A stretch of DNA of 64,000 nucleotides from Sulfobacillus thermotolerans (lineage in GTDB: Bacteria > Bacillota > Sulfobacillia > Sulfobacillales > Sulfobacillaceae). Each line of letters opens with the position of its first letter. Positions within the stretch are counted from its first letter, which is position 1. Below the pieces are notes generated by a model. The model saw only the letters and a program-made list of their open reading frames with translations, made no database searches and was not told the DNA's origin. The position numbers and the translations under genes were made by a program. The stretch spans positions 2,542,001 to 2,606,000 of the forward strand of contig CP019454.1 of assembly GCA_002951815.1 (NCBI GenBank). The letters are read 5' to 3'. Shown here piece after piece: positions 1 to 9,640 of the stretch.

Positions 1-791
1 TCGTGGCGATAACGCCTTACCATGGCATGATACAGTAGCCAATCGACCAACCCCGGCATCATAAGCCCTAATGCCACAAAGAAACGACTGGCCATAACTT
101 CACGCCGTTCGTGGCGAATGGCACGGCTGATCTGCAAGGCAACATGACGGGGGTCAGCTAAGCGTCGGCGGATTGGAGGAAGGGTGACACCCGGTGCATG
201 AAGTGTATGCTGAGCTAAATCCGTAGCGGTTTCGGGAGCCATATAGGTTAAGACATGAATCCCACGCGCTTTCAGTTCTAAACGCATGCCATCGGACACC
301 GCATTAAGAAAACTTTTGGTTCCCGCATAGAAAGACACATAGGGAAAGGCGCGCTTGGCCAGGGGAGAGGAAATATTGACAATCATGCCCCGAGACGTCT
401 CGAGATAGGGTACGGCTGCTTGGCTCGTGTAGAGTGCTCCGTAGATGTTGGTTGCCACCAGCCTGGCCATCTGTTGGGGGGCCATGGTCGATACACTACC
501 AAAGTAAGCTAGACCGGCATTATTCACCAAGATATCCAATCCCCCTAGGGCTTCCACGGTACGGTGCAGACCGTAGGTTACAGCATCTGCGTCCGTCACA
601 TCTAGGGAAATAGCTACGGCCTTATAGCCTGAGCGCTGCAACGCCTCCTGCAGCTCTTGAAGCCGCTCTAGTCGCCTTGCGGCCAGGGCCACATGAGCCC
701 CTTGTTCCGCTAAAACCCATGCCAAAGCTTGTCCGAGACCGCCAGAGGCTCCAGTGATAAGGACCCGCTGTCCTTTGAGAGAGCGCATCAT
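1..791 (-). CDS. SDR-family short-chain dehydrogenase, C-terminus cut by window edge
   Basis: NAD(P)-dependent short-chain dehydrogenase/reductase. Translating the minus strand from a double ATG gives a Rossmann start with the TGxxxGxG glycine motif near residue 13, the NNAG motif near residue 90, a serine in NISSP and the catalytic YxxxK as YAGTK. The reading frame is open to base 1, so the last residues are missing. An AAAGGA ribosome-binding site precedes the start. It lies 66 bases downstream of aconitase on the same strand and could be co-transcribed with it. The substrate cannot be read from the sequence. Confidence 0.85.
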   Translation of the reverse strand, partial: MMRSLKGQRVLITGASGGLGQALAWVLAEQGAHVALAARRLERLQELQEALQRSGYKAVAISLDVTDADAVTYGLHRTVEALGGLDILVNNAGLAYFGSVSTMAPQQMARLVATNIYGALYTSQAAVPYLETSRGMIVNISSPLAKRAFPYVSFYAGTKSFLNAVSDGMRLELKARGIHVLTYMAPETATDLAQHTLHAPGVTLPPIRRRLADPRHVALQISRAIRHERREVMASRFFVALGLMMPGLVDWLLYHAMVRRYRH

Positions 792-857
792 TGTCCTTTC
801 TGCTTTTTTCTACGCGCATGGGCACCATGGCCGGATAAGCCATGATGCCCCGCCGTT

Positions 858-3560
858 TTATTGAATTTGATTGAGTACGGTCTGCAAAATTCCGTTGTTA
901 TAGTAGTATTCCACGTCGACTGGGGTGTCGAGGCGAGCCGTTGTCGTGAACGTCTTCACCGTCCCATCAGGGCTTGTCAGTTGAACCGTCACGGCAGCTC
1001 CCGGAGCAAGGTCGTGGGGCAGAGTAATGGTGACCTGTTCGTCTCCCTTAATGCCTAAAGACTGCCATGATTCGCCCGGAGCAAATTGCAACGGCAAGAC
1101 GCCCATGCCGACCAGGTTACTGCGGTGGATACGCTCAAAACTTTGCGCAATAACCGCTTTGACGCCGAGCAGTTTCGTGCCTTTAGCGGCCCAGTCCCGG
1201 GAACTTCCTGTTCCATATTCCTTACCGGCAAAGACCACGAGGGGCGTTTGGGCCTCTTGATACCGCATAGCCGCATCATAAATGGGCAAGACGTCGCCGG
1301 TCGGAATAAACTGCGTAAAGCCGCCTTCCGTACCCGGAACCATGGCATTGCGAATACGAATGTTGGCAAACGTCCCCCGCATCATCACTTCATGATTGCC
1401 ACGCCGTGACCCATAGGAATTAAAGTCCTTGGGCTCTACCCCGTGTTCTTGTAAGTAGCGGCCCGCCGGACTGTTAAGGGCAATGTTGCCCGCAGGAGAA
1501 ATGTGGTCGGTTGTCACGGAATCTCCAAAAAGGGCCAGAATTCGGGCGTTTTCAATCACAGATCCGGGCGATTCCATGTTCTCAAAGAACGGCGGTTTTT
1601 GAATATACGTCGACGCCGCATCCCATTGGTAAATGTCACCTTGCATTTCCGGTAATTGGTTCCACAAGGGGTTGGCTTGGTAAATTTGTGCGTACTGTTG
1701 CGAGAATAACTCCGGTTTGAGAGCTTGCGCCAGCGCCTCGTGAATTTCAGTATTAGAAGGCCAAATGTCCTTCAAAAAGACGTCACGACCTTCCCGATCT
1801 TGGCCAAGGGGATCCCGGCTCCAGTCGATTCGCATCGTACCCGCGAGGGCGTAGGCCACAACCAGCGGGGGAGAGGCGAGATAGTTGGCCTTGACGAGAG
1901 GATGAACCCGACCTTCGAAATTACGGTTGCCGCTAAGAACAGCCGCCACGGTCATATCGTTAGAGGAAATCGCTTGCGCTACGGGATTAGGCAAGGGCCC
2001 ACTATTTCCAATACACGTAGTGCAACCATAGCCAACCACTTCAAATCCCAACGATGACAAATAGGACAAGAGCCCAGCTGCCCGTAAGTATTCAGTCACA
2101 ACGCGTGATCCCGGCGCCAAACTAGTCTTGACGTACCGCGGCACCTTGAGCCCACGCTGGACAGCCTTTTTGGCGAGCAAACCCGCTCCGATCATAACGT
2201 GGGGATTGGACGTATTGGTACAACTGGTAATAGCAGCAATCACCACGGCACCTTGGCTAAGTATTTCTTGGGATCCATCTTCCCACTGTACGGGGACTTG
2301 TTTTTGCCTGTCGGCTGCGGATAGGCCAAACCCTCGTTGAGCGGTATCAGCGGCTAATGCGTCTTCAAAAGCTTTGGGCATCGCGCTGAGGTTCACGCGG
2401 TCTTGAGGGCGTTTCGGTCCGGCTAAGCTGGCGTCGACAGTGCTTAAGTCGAGTTCAATCACTTCAGAGTATTCGGGGTCAGCGCTTTGCGCCGTGCGGA
2501 ATAATCCTTGTTCTTTCAAATACCACTCGACTAGCCGGACATGCTGGGGATCGCGGCCTGTTTGCTTTAAGTAGAGCAGCGTCTCCTCATCAACCGGGAA
2601 ATAGCCCATGGTCGCTCCATACTCCGGTGCCATATTGGCCACGGTGGCACGGTCAGCTAGTCCCATTTGGGCAACACCAGGACCAAAAAACTCCACAAAT
2701 TTCCCCACGACTCCGTGGGCGCGAAGTATATTGGTCACCGTCAGCGCGAGGTCTGTGGCGGTGACGCCCTCTTTCAGAGTTCCCGTCATCTTGAATCCGA
2801 CCACTGCCGGCGTAACGAAGTAGAGGGGTTGTCCTAGCATGTTGGCTTCCGCTTCAATTCCGCCGACACCCCAACCCAAAACCCCTAATCCATTAATCAT
2901 CGTGGTGTGGGAATCCGTACCGACTACGGAGTCCGGAAATAGCACACGCCCGTCGGATCCCTCCACTGAAGCCACCACAGACGCTAAATATTCCAAATTG
3001 ACTTGGTGCACAATGCCGGTATCAGGTGGGATAGCACGGAAGTTGCGGAAAGCGCCTTGAGCCCATTTCAACAAACGATAACGCTCATTGTTGCGCTCAA
3101 ACTCCTTGTCAATATTGACGGTCATGGCGGACGGGGTGCCAAAGGCATCCACTTGCACCGAATGGTCAATCACTAAATCAACCGGAATTAGGGGATTAAT
3201 CTGGCTCGGGTCATGACCCGCTTGAGCCACGTAATCCCGCATGGTGGCCAAGTCTACCACAGCGGGAACCCCGGTAAAGTCTTGAAGCACCACCCGCGCC
3301 GGCTTAAAGGGGATCTCGCCAAGGGATTCTGGATTCTGCGGATTCCAGTTAGCTAACCGGCCCACATCGTCGACCGTGATTTGGTGGCCATCGACCTGCC
3401 GTAAAACCGACTCGAGTAAAATTTTGATCGCATAAGGTAAGCGGTCTAGGGGAGACGAACGCAATCCCTGGAGAGCACTCAATCGATAATAGACGACACG
3501 TTGTCCTTCGAACGTCGTCACGACACGCGCATTAAATGGATCATATGCTGTATGTTCCAA
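858..3560 (-). CDS. acnA: Aconitate hydratase A
   Basis: Interconverts citrate and isocitrate in the TCA cycle through a 4Fe-4S cluster. The protein is about 900 residues, normal for the AcnA/IRP1 family. Cluster cysteines are visible in the SCTNTSNP motif near residue 450 and the GCTTCIG motif near 515. The C-terminal swivel domain carries the [10 protein letters not shown] substrate loop. The start is a TTG at 3560: a GAGGTGG ribosome-binding site sits six bases before it. A TTG 15 bases upstream keeps the frame open but overlaps that site. An extra 12-bp perfect palindrome lies just upstream, a possible operator. Confidence 0.95.
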   Translation of the reverse strand: MEHTAYDPFNARVVTTFEGQRVVYYRLSALQGLRSSPLDRLPYAIKILLESVLRQVDGHQITVDDVGRLANWNPQNPESLGEIPFKPARVVLQDFTGVPAVVDLATMRDYVAQAGHDPSQINPLIPVDLVIDHSVQVDAFGTPSAMTVNIDKEFERNNERYRLLKWAQGAFRNFRAIPPDTGIVHQVNLEYLASVVASVEGSDGRVLFPDSVVGTDSHTTMINGLGVLGWGVGGIEAEANMLGQPLYFVTPAVVGFKMTGTLKEGVTATDLALTVTNILRAHGVVGKFVEFFGPGVAQMGLADRATVANMAPEYGATMGYFPVDEETLLYLKQTGRDPQHVRLVEWYLKEQGLFRTAQSADPEYSEVIELDLSTVDASLAGPKRPQDRVNLSAMPKAFEDALAADTAQRGFGLSAADRQKQVPVQWEDGSQEILSQGAVVIAAITSCTNTSNPHVMIGAGLLAKKAVQRGLKVPRYVKTSLAPGSRVVTEYLRAAGLLSYLSSLGFEVVGYGCTTCIGNSGPLPNPVAQAISSNDMTVAAVLSGNRNFEGRVHPLVKANYLASPPLVVAYALAGTMRIDWSRDPLGQDREGRDVFLKDIWPSNTEIHEALAQALKPELFSQQYAQIYQANPLWNQLPEMQGDIYQWDAASTYIQKPPFFENMESPGSVIENARILALFGDSVTTDHISPAGNIALNSPAGRYLQEHGVEPKDFNSYGSRRGNHEVMMRGTFANIRIRNAMVPGTEGGFTQFIPTGDVLPIYDAAMRYQEAQTPLVVFAGKEYGTGSSRDWAAKGTKLLGVKAVIAQSFERIHRSNLVGMGVLPLQFAPGESWQSLGIKGDEQVTITLPHDLAPGAAVTVQLTSPDGTVKTFTTTARLDTPVDVEYYYNNGILQTVLNQIQ

Positions 3561-3581
3561 TGTCTGCCACCTCAACTTTGA

Positions 3582-3593
3582 CTGTCTAGACAG
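3582..3593. promoter_or_regulatory. Perfect 12-bp palindrome in the acnA leader
   Basis: The sequence CTGTCTAGACAG reads the same on both strands and lies 22 bases upstream of the acnA TTG start, between a TACAAT -10-like element (minus strand, near 3609-3614) and the ribosome-binding site. A second imperfect dyad (CGTCG-TG-CGACG) lies at 3626-3637. Either could bind a repressor of acnA; this is inference from position and symmetry alone. Confidence 0.35.
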
Positions 3594-3656
3594 AATTGAC
3601 CACGACTATTGTAAACCACTTTGCGCGTCGTGCGACGTGTAGCTTTTTCTGCACAA

Positions 3657-3665
3657 TGATATAAT
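3657..3665 (+). promoter_or_regulatory. Extended -10 promoter of prfC
   Basis: TGATATAAT matches the extended -10 consensus TGnTATAAT exactly. It lies 35 bases upstream of the prfC GTG start. No good -35 hexamer is visible at 17 bp, which is usual for extended -10 promoters. Confidence 0.6.
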
Positions 3666-3699
3666 TTAAGGGGTTAGGCCAATTGAAGGGGCGGGTTGC

Positions 3700-5277
3700 G
3701 TGACGAGTCTGGAACAAAAAATTAAACAAGGACGGACGTTTGCCATCATTTCCCATCCCGATGCGGGAAAAACGACGTTAACCGAAAAATTATTGCTGTT
3801 TGGAGGAGCCATTCGCGAAGCAGGGGCCGTCAAGGCGCGCCGGCAACAAGCCCATGCACGGTCCGACTGGATGGCGATTGAACAGCAACGCGGGATTTCG
3901 GTAACATCCACGGTCCTACAATTCTTCTATAATGGCTACCGTGTCAACTTATTGGACACACCTGGCCACCAAGATTTTAGCGAAGATACTTACCGCACCT
4001 TATTGGCCGCCGATAGTGCGGTTATGGTTATTGACGCCGCAAAAGGGGTAGAACCTCAAACCATCAAGCTCTTTGAGGTGGCCGCCAAGCGACATATCCC
4101 GGTCTTCACGTTTATCAACAAACTAGACCGGGAGGGAAAAGATCCATGGGACCTTCTTCAAGAAATTGAGCGGGTTCTTGGCATTCAGACGTTTCCGATG
4201 AACTGGCCGGTCGGGATGGGCTTAGACTTTCGGGGCATTTACGATGTACGCCAAGGATATTTTGAGTACTTTGATCGAGAACACCAAGCGTATGAGCGCA
4301 TGGATTTCAACGCATTGGGTGACAAGGTACCTGAAGACCAAAGGCAGGAGCTCCGTGACGCCTTGGAATTGATGGCAGAGGCCGGCGAAACCTTTGCGGC
4401 CGAACGGGTTAATGAGGGTCAACTAAGTCCGGTGTTTTTTGGTAGCGCCATTGCCAATTTTGGAGTTCAAAACTTTTTGGATACCTTCTTGGAACTGGCG
4501 CCGCCGCCCACACCCCGGATGAGCCAACAAGGACCAGTGCCTCCGAAATCTCCTCATTTCAGCGGATTTGTATTCAAAATTCAGGCCAATATGAATCCGC
4601 AGCACCGAGATCGGATTGCCTTTGTGCGGATTGCTTCGGGACGCTTTGAACGCGGCATGGCCGTGACGCATGTGCGCACGCAACGCGTGATTCGCCTGAA
4701 TCAACCGCAGCAATTTCTGGCCCAGGACCGTTTTATTGTCGAGGAAGCCTATGCGGGCGACGTAATTGGTTTGCACGATGCAGGTCTCTTTCATATAGGC
4801 GATACGTTGACCGAAGGGTCCGCATTTGAATTCACGGGGTTCCCCCGTTTTAGTCCGGAGCATTTTGCTGAAGTCGAATTGAAATATGCGCTGAAACATA
4901 AGCAGTACCAACGTGGTCTGAAAGAATTGACGGAAGAGGGGTTAATTCAGGTTTTTCACCCTACAGATAACGGCCCCCAAGTGTTTTTAGGCGTGGTCGG
5001 ACCGTTACAGTTTGAAGTCTTGGAGTACCGTATGAAAAATGAATACGGGGTCGACGTGAATATTCGGCCTTTACCTTATACCATGGCACGGTGGATTGAC
5101 GGGCCGTGGCCAGAACTTGGACGCTTTGACAGAGCCACAATCTTGTTAGATACGGAAAATCGTCCGGTGCTGTTAGTCGAAGATCCCTATACGTTAGCGC
5201 GCCTTCAAGAGAAAGTACCGTCGATGCATTTATACGAATCGTCGGACCACATTCCCGAAGCGATTCACACCCCTTAA
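3700..5277 (+). CDS. prfC: Peptide chain release factor 3
   Basis: Translational GTPase that recycles RF1/RF2 from the ribosome after termination. The 525-residue length fits RF3. The P-loop HPDAGKTT lies at residues 19-26, the switch II DTPGH near 88, and the NKLD guanine-specificity motif near 142. The C-terminal part keeps the RF3 layout rather than the longer EF-G one. Start is GTG at 3700 with AAGGGG eight bases upstream. It has its own promoter and is separated by 26 bases from the downstream aldo/keto reductase, so the two may share a transcript. Confidence 0.95.
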   Translation: MTSLEQKIKQGRTFAIISHPDAGKTTLTEKLLLFGGAIREAGAVKARRQQAHARSDWMAIEQQRGISVTSTVLQFFYNGYRVNLLDTPGHQDFSEDTYRTLLAADSAVMVIDAAKGVEPQTIKLFEVAAKRHIPVFTFINKLDREGKDPWDLLQEIERVLGIQTFPMNWPVGMGLDFRGIYDVRQGYFEYFDREHQAYERMDFNALGDKVPEDQRQELRDALELMAEAGETFAAERVNEGQLSPVFFGSAIANFGVQNFLDTFLELAPPPTPRMSQQGPVPPKSPHFSGFVFKIQANMNPQHRDRIAFVRIASGRFERGMAVTHVRTQRVIRLNQPQQFLAQDRFIVEEAYAGDVIGLHDAGLFHIGDTLTEGSAFEFTGFPRFSPEHFAEVELKYALKHKQYQRGLKELTEEGLIQVFHPTDNGPQVFLGVVGPLQFEVLEYRMKNEYGVDVNIRPLPYTMARWIDGPWPELGRFDRATILLDTENRPVLLVEDPYTLARLQEKVPSMHLYESSDHIPEAIHTP

Positions 5278-5303
5278 CTGTCCACAACATAGGAGGATTT
5301 ATC

Positions 5304-6257
5304 ATGAACTATCGTCGTCTAGGCAAAGCAGGAATCAAGGTGTCAGAGATTGCCCTGGGAAGTTGGTTGACCTATGGGACCGTGACCGAACAAAAAACTG
5401 CGGAAGCATGCATCCATCACGCTTATGACCTAGGGATTAACCATTTTGATTGCGCCAATGTCTACGGGAGCGCTCCTCATGAAGCCGAAAGGTTTCTTGC
5501 CCAAGCCTTAGCACCATATGCGCGGGATTCCTATGTGTTAACCACCAAAGCCTTTTGGCCGGTGGGACCAGGCGTGAATGATCGAGGATTGAGCCGCAAG
5601 CACTTAATCGCGCAGCTAGACCAAAGTCTTACGGCATTAGGGACGGATTACGTCGATATCTTTTATTGCCACCGGTATGACCCGGATACCGAAATGGAAG
5701 AAATTCTCTCGACGATTGACGATCAAGTCAGGGCTGGCAAAATTCGCTACGGGGGAATCAGCGAGTGGCCCGCTGAGCGTATTGCCGAAGCAGTCAGTGT
5801 ACAAAATGCGATGGGTCTGCATCCCCTTCGCGCTAGCCAGCCGGTCTACAATATGTTTTCGCGGTATATTGAACAAGCCGTCTTACCGATATGTGAGCAA
5901 AACGGCATGGGAGTTGTCGTCTTCTCGCCGTTAGCGCAAGGGTTATTGACCGGGAAATATCGGTTGGGCCAAGCGACACCGGAAGGTTCTCGGGCCGCCA
6001 CGAAAGAAGTTAGCCATTTTATTACGCGCTACCTGACCGAAGAGCATTTAACCAAGATCGAAGCGTTGATGGGCGTAGCCCAAGAACTAGGGTTGACGTT
6101 AAGCCAGTTGGCTCTCGCGTGGGTATTACGACAGCCCGGCATTTCCAGTGCCCTCATTGGGGCTTCGCGCCCCGAACAAATCACGGAAAATGTTAAGGCC
6201 GTCGGGGTGCAATTGGCTCCAGAGACTTTGGACCGTATTGAGCAAATTCTGCAGTAA
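5304..6257 (+). CDS. Aldo/keto reductase, potassium-channel beta-like subgroup
   Basis: NADPH-dependent carbonyl reductase with a TIM-barrel fold. The catalytic tetrad is complete: Asp49, Tyr54 (in NVYGS), Lys82 (TTKAFWP) and His123 (YCHRYD). The C-terminal LIGASRPEQITENV segment is the usual cofactor-binding region of the Kv-beta/YghZ-like subgroup. Length 317 is typical. An AGGAGG site eight bases before the ATG supports the start. A strong terminator follows immediately, so this closes the prfC-side transcript. The physiological substrate is unknown. Confidence 0.9.
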   Translation: MNYRRLGKAGIKVSEIALGSWLTYGTVTEQKTAEACIHHAYDLGINHFDCANVYGSAPHEAERFLAQALAPYARDSYVLTTKAFWPVGPGVNDRGLSRKHLIAQLDQSLTALGTDYVDIFYCHRYDPDTEMEEILSTIDDQVRAGKIRYGGISEWPAERIAEAVSVQNAMGLHPLRASQPVYNMFSRYIEQAVLPICEQNGMGVVVFSPLAQGLLTGKYRLGQATPEGSRAATKEVSHFITRYLTEEHLTKIEALMGVAQELGLTLSQLALAWVLRQPGISSALIGASRPEQITENVKAVGVQLAPETLDRIEQILQ

Positions 6258-6277
6258 GCCTTCTCATCTCACCAAAT

Positions 6278-6304
6278 GGGGCTCCTAACAGGGAGCTCCT
6301 TTTT
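6278..6304 (+). terminator. Rho-independent terminator after the aldo/keto reductase
   Basis: An 8-bp stem (GGGGCTCC with GGAGCTCC, one G-T pair) closes a six-base loop and is followed by TTTTT. It lies 20 bases after the aldo/keto reductase stop. Confidence 0.85.
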
Positions 6305-6354
6305 CGTTGGCATAACAACGACGCGGATTGCTTATGCATGTACGGGGTGACGTT

Positions 6355-7152
6355 ATGAAAAAACCACAACCACGGAGGAACTATTGGCCCGGCGTATTTG
6401 GGCCGCCACCTCCTGGATTTCAGACGCTTGTCGGAGCTTTGCCCTTATGGCGGTTATTTCTCGCGACGGCTTTGGGGTCAATAGCGGTGTTAGTTTTGTC
6501 ACACTGGTCCAAAAGCAGCCTTGCCGGCTATAGTTATGGCTTTTTGCTATTTACGTTGATCAGTTGGCCCTTTGTTCCGCAGATCGTCAAAACAGCGCGA
6601 TGGCGAGACGCGACGGTGGCAGAAAGTCTCTTATTATTGGTTGCCAGCATGGCCTTGGGCGCGTTCGCTCAAAAAATATTGGGTTTCAACCCCCAACAAC
6701 CGGGTCTCAGTCGTATGAATTGGCAGACGGCAGTGCGAATGCTCTGGCAGTTTCCGTTAGTGTTGCCGGTCGAAAATGCTTTATTAATTGGTGCCATGGC
6801 CACGGTGTGGAAGTTTCTCCGGCCAACCACCGCATGGCAACGCGGGGGCGTTGCCATGCTGACGGCGGCCTTATTTGGACTGTGGCATGTACCCTTTTGG
6901 GGGCCTTGGACGATGTGGACCATAGGCCTTAGTGTTTTGCCTTGGGTCTTGTTTATGATGGCCACAGGAGACGTTGTTGTGCCGCTCCTAGCTCATATCC
7001 TTATGGATACAATGGCGATGGTGTTGACCTTTGGCCCTTCCCGAAGCTTTGCCGTTCATGACTTTTGGCTAGTCGGAATGACCATGCTCATTGTGCTGGG
7101 CTTGACGGCATCGGTGATTCGTGATTGGCGGATGCGGTCTGCGAAAACCTAG
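6355..7152 (+). CDS. CPBP-family intramembrane protease-like membrane protein
   Basis: Predicted type II CAAX-prenyl-protease/bacteriocin-immunity-like (Abi/CPBP) membrane protein of 265 residues with about seven hydrophobic segments. Motif 2 is visible as FGLWHVP and motif 3 as HILMD, but motif 1, normally EExxxR, is reduced to a single Glu in PVENALL, so activity is uncertain. The start is the ATG at 6355, with GGGGTGA five bases upstream; an in-frame ATG at 6334 lacks such a site. Its 3' end overlaps the convergent hydratase gene by 65 bases. Confidence 0.7.
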   Translation: MKKPQPRRNYWPGVFGPPPPGFQTLVGALPLWRLFLATALGSIAVLVLSHWSKSSLAGYSYGFLLFTLISWPFVPQIVKTARWRDATVAESLLLLVASMALGAFAQKILGFNPQQPGLSRMNWQTAVRMLWQFPLVLPVENALLIGAMATVWKFLRPTTAWQRGGVAMLTAALFGLWHVPFWGPWTMWTIGLSVLPWVLFMMATGDVVVPLLAHILMDTMAMVLTFGPSRSFAVHDFWLVGMTMLIVLGLTASVIRDWRMRSAKT

Positions 7153-7516
7153 CCTCACCGGTCACCGCGGGCTTGTCCTGGCCGTGTGCGGTTGCCGTCA
7201 GCTTGACGCGCACCCCTTGGTCCGCTGATTCAATCACTCCATACAAGATGATGGTCTGAGACGGTTGCAGTACCTGCCGAAACCGTGCTTGTAAGGCCGT
7301 GAGCTGGTAGCCTTGGGTATAGAGGGGGACGAAAAGTGCATCCCATACGCCCATTGTCAGCATGCCATGGACGATCACACCGGGCAGTCCAAAGGATTGT
7401 GCCACTTGCGTGTCGTAATGGATGGCATTGAAGTCTTGCGATGCGGCCGCATACTGCACCAGCTGGGCACGCGTCACGTCCACCTCGATGGGACCAAGCG
7501 ATTTGGGGAGCGACAT
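7088..7516 (-). CDS. MaoC-like hydratase, catalytic subunit (HadB-type)
   Basis: Hot-dog-fold (R)-specific enoyl hydratase of 142 residues. The catalytic Asp and His appear in the hydratase-2 motif DFNAIHYD near residues 29-36, followed by the VVHGML segment near 49. It follows the MaoC-N-terminal-like gene with a TAATG one-base overlap, so the two are translationally coupled. By analogy with mycobacterial HadAB, the upstream subunit would hold the acyl chain and this one the active site. The substrate is unknown. Confidence 0.8.
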   Translation of the reverse strand: MSLPKSLGPIEVDVTRAQLVQYAAASQDFNAIHYDTQVAQSFGLPGVIVHGMLTMGVWDALFVPLYTQGYQLTALQARFRQVLQPSQTIILYGVIESADQGVRVKLTATAHGQDKPAVTGEARFSQTASANHESPMPSSPAQ

Positions 7517-7953
7517 TAACCCACCTCCTGGCTAGACACCGTAATAATAAAGAGACTTTCGGCCGTAAAGGCCATCTCGCCTTGTTGGTTAATCCCTTGG
7601 GTCCGGATGGTGAGAAACACCATGTTGGCCCGCCGTTTAATGCCTTGAACCATGCTGGTGACGGTAATGTCATCGCCTGCGGTTATAGGTGCGCCATATG
7701 CAAACTGTTGCTCGCCATGAATGATACCGTTTGGTGGTAAATCCAATCCTTCAATGGGAGCAGCTGTTAAAGTAAAAGGAAACGTGGGGGGAGCAATGAC
7801 ATCAGAATATCCCATCTGACGGGCCGCTTCGGGGTCAAAGTAAGGCGCATACGTTAGACGTAAGGCGCGTGCAAATTGTTGAATAGTGCACCGATCGATG
7901 TGATGGTGTGTTTGTGGTGATTGGCGTCCGATGAGATCATCGGTCCAGGGCAT
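7516..7953 (-). CDS. MaoC N-terminal-like dehydratase subunit (HadA-type)
   Basis: About 145-residue protein of the MaoC dehydratase N-terminal family, partner of the next gene. It has the AARQMGYSDVIAPPTF segment typical of the non-catalytic hot-dog half and GEQQFAY later on. The start is the second of two closely spaced ATGs (7953): the GAGGG site lies six bases before it but abuts the first ATG at 7959. Together with the downstream gene it forms a two-gene operon for reversible hydration of an acyl-CoA or acyl-ACP. Confidence 0.75.
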   Translation of the reverse strand: MPWTDDLIGRQSPQTHHHIDRCTIQQFARALRLTYAPYFDPEAARQMGYSDVIAPPTFPFTLTAAPIEGLDLPPNGIIHGEQQFAYGAPITAGDDITVTSMVQGIKRRANMVFLTIRTQGINQQGEMAFTAESLFIITVSSQEVG

Positions 7954-8024
7954 CTTCATCCCTCATTCGCATCATGACTTGGTGTTGCCGGTCCGTTAAA
8001 AGCCGCATTAGGCCAGGGGCATTG

Positions 8025-8030
8025 TATAAT
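8025..8030 (+). promoter_or_regulatory. Probable -10 element for the amidase operon
   Basis: A consensus TATAAT preceded by TTG lies 35 bases before the small AtzG-like gene. No convincing -35 is visible. Confidence 0.4.
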
Positions 8031-8064
8031 ACATCCAGAAAGCAGACAAGAGAGGGGATTTTTT

Positions 8065-8247
8065 ATGGATAATGGGCCTAATGCGTCTGCGATGATCTCT
8101 CAAATCCTTGGCGTGCAAACAGACGCGCAGGACTTGTGGACACAAGCAGGCATGTCCTTCATTGTGAAAACCTTAACACCGCAGGCCATGAATTACTATG
8201 AACCGGTGTCGCCTTTGCCCAAAGCAGCGTGGGAGGGTACGCGATGA
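8065..8247 (+). CDS. Small amidase partner, AtzG/GatC-like (DUF4089-like)
   Basis: A 60-residue protein with an AGAGGGG site upstream of its ATG and an ATGA overlap with the amidase start, so it is clearly translated as part of that operon. The layout, a short helical N-terminus with an LGV turn followed by a Pro-rich tail (EPVSPLP), resembles the small AtzG/DUF4089 and GatC subunits that wrap around amidase-signature enzymes. The family match is by eye and not certain; it might be a lineage-specific chaperone-like subunit. Confidence 0.5.
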   Translation: MDNGPNASAMISQILGVQTDAQDLWTQAGMSFIVKTLTPQAMNYYEPVSPLPKAAWEGTR

Positions 8248-9611
8248 GTAGTCAGATTTTGGCGTTGCACCGGAACTTCTTGGAAGGCCGCGATGATCCG
8301 GTTTCCTTAGTTGAGCGCATTCAAGAAAAACAGCCGCTTGTCCAAGCCCAAACAAATGCCTTTATCTCGGTAGACTTTGAGCGTGCGCGTAACACAGCCC
8401 ATGCTGCGTGGAAAAGGTTTCGCCAAGGCCAGCCATTGGGCCCTCTGGACGGGATCCCCGTTGGACTCAAAGATTTATTTGAAACCCAAGGCGTGTTGAC
8501 CACAGCCGGATCGCGCATCTTGCGTGATTACCGTCCCCAACGCGATGCGGCCGTGGTCGAGCGCTTACGGGCAGCCGGTGCCAATGTGGATATTGGCAAA
8601 TTAAATCTCCACGAATTTGCGTTTGGCCCGACCAGTACCAGTTCATATTTTGGCCCCGTACGGCATTTTGCTAAGCCTGATCGCATGGCCGGGGGATCGA
8701 GCGGGGGATCTGCTGTTGTTGTAGGGGCTGAATTATTGCCGGCAGCCTTGGGCACGGATACCGGGGGCTCGATTAGGATTCCTGCCGCGTTGTGTGGCAT
8801 TGCGGGCTTTAAACCCACCTACGACGTCGTTAGCCGAGAAGGGGTGATCCCCTTAGCATGGACACTCGACCATGTCGGTCCTTTAGCCCGGTCTGTTGAG
8901 GACATCGTCCTGGTCCTAGAGGCCATAAGTCATCCTCGAACAGGGAATATCGATCAAATGCGGGCAAAATCGCTGATTCCTCCAAGACGCATCTTTTGGC
9001 CACAAGGGCCCCATTGGGAAGCGCTGGATGGCGATCTTAACCGGCGCTTTGAAGAATCCGTCGAGCAGTGGATACGTCTTCAGCCCGGCATGGAGGTAGT
9101 GCGGGGGCCCTTACCGGATGTGGACCGCATTCGGGCGGCTCAGCTGGTTATTATTGGGGCAGAAGCCGCCAATTACCACTGGCGTTGGCTAAAGGAGCGG
9201 CCGTGGGATTATCAACCGGATGTGCGCGAGCGTCTGGTCTCACGGTCCACGTATCTCGCTGTCCAGTATATTGAAGCTTTGCGCACCCGCACAGAATTGA
9301 TGCAGACCTACCATGCGTGGTTTCAAAAAGGGGAATATGACGCCATCATTTTGCCCACCGTCCCCGTCTATGCTCCGGAGCTCACGGTTCAGACGCTGGA
9401 AGGTTACGACCACGAACCGGCAGATATCCGCAATGTGTTGGTATGGTTTACTTCATTATTCAATTTGCTGGGATTACCTGCGGTGACGATTCCGACCGCG
9501 CTTAATGCCGAAGGACTTGCGGTCAATGTCCAAATGGTCGGCGACTACGGCCAAGACCTTGCCATCTTAGCCCTAGCTCACCGGTGGCAGCATCTAGTCG
9601 AAGAGGGATAG
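8244..9611 (+). CDS. Amidase-signature hydrolase (AtzE/GatA-like)
   Basis: Hydrolyses an amide bond with a Ser-cisSer-Lys triad. All three residues are present: Lys76 (VGLKDLF), Ser153 (GGSSGGS) and nucleophile Ser177 (DTGGSIR), with the usual 24-residue spacing between the serines. Length 455 is typical. The start is ATG 8244 with GGGAGGG upstream; a GTG at 8229 overlaps that site. A small AtzG-like gene precedes it with a 4-base overlap, suggesting a two-subunit amidase rather than the tRNA amidotransferase, since no gatB is adjacent. Confidence 0.85.
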   Translation: MSSQILALHRNFLEGRDDPVSLVERIQEKQPLVQAQTNAFISVDFERARNTAHAAWKRFRQGQPLGPLDGIPVGLKDLFETQGVLTTAGSRILRDYRPQRDAAVVERLRAAGANVDIGKLNLHEFAFGPTSTSSYFGPVRHFAKPDRMAGGSSGGSAVVVGAELLPAALGTDTGGSIRIPAALCGIAGFKPTYDVVSREGVIPLAWTLDHVGPLARSVEDIVLVLEAISHPRTGNIDQMRAKSLIPPRRIFWPQGPHWEALDGDLNRRFEESVEQWIRLQPGMEVVRGPLPDVDRIRAAQLVIIGAEAANYHWRWLKERPWDYQPDVRERLVSRSTYLAVQYIEALRTRTELMQTYHAWFQKGEYDAIILPTVPVYAPELTVQTLEGYDHEPADIRNVLVWFTSLFNLLGLPAVTIPTALNAEGLAVNVQMVGDYGQDLAILALAHRWQHLVEEG

Positions 9612-9640
9612 CGGACGCGGCAGCGTATCATGCTACGCTC

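Noticed and set aside
1055-1369. 104-codon minus-strand frame inside acnA and many similar plus-strand frames (861-3060)
   Set aside because: They are out-of-frame shadows of the aconitase gene with no family pattern or ribosome-binding site.
3700-5277. prfC as elongation factor G or a TetM-like resistance protein
   Set aside because: At 525 residues it is too short and lacks the EF-G C-terminal domains; the motif order fits RF3.
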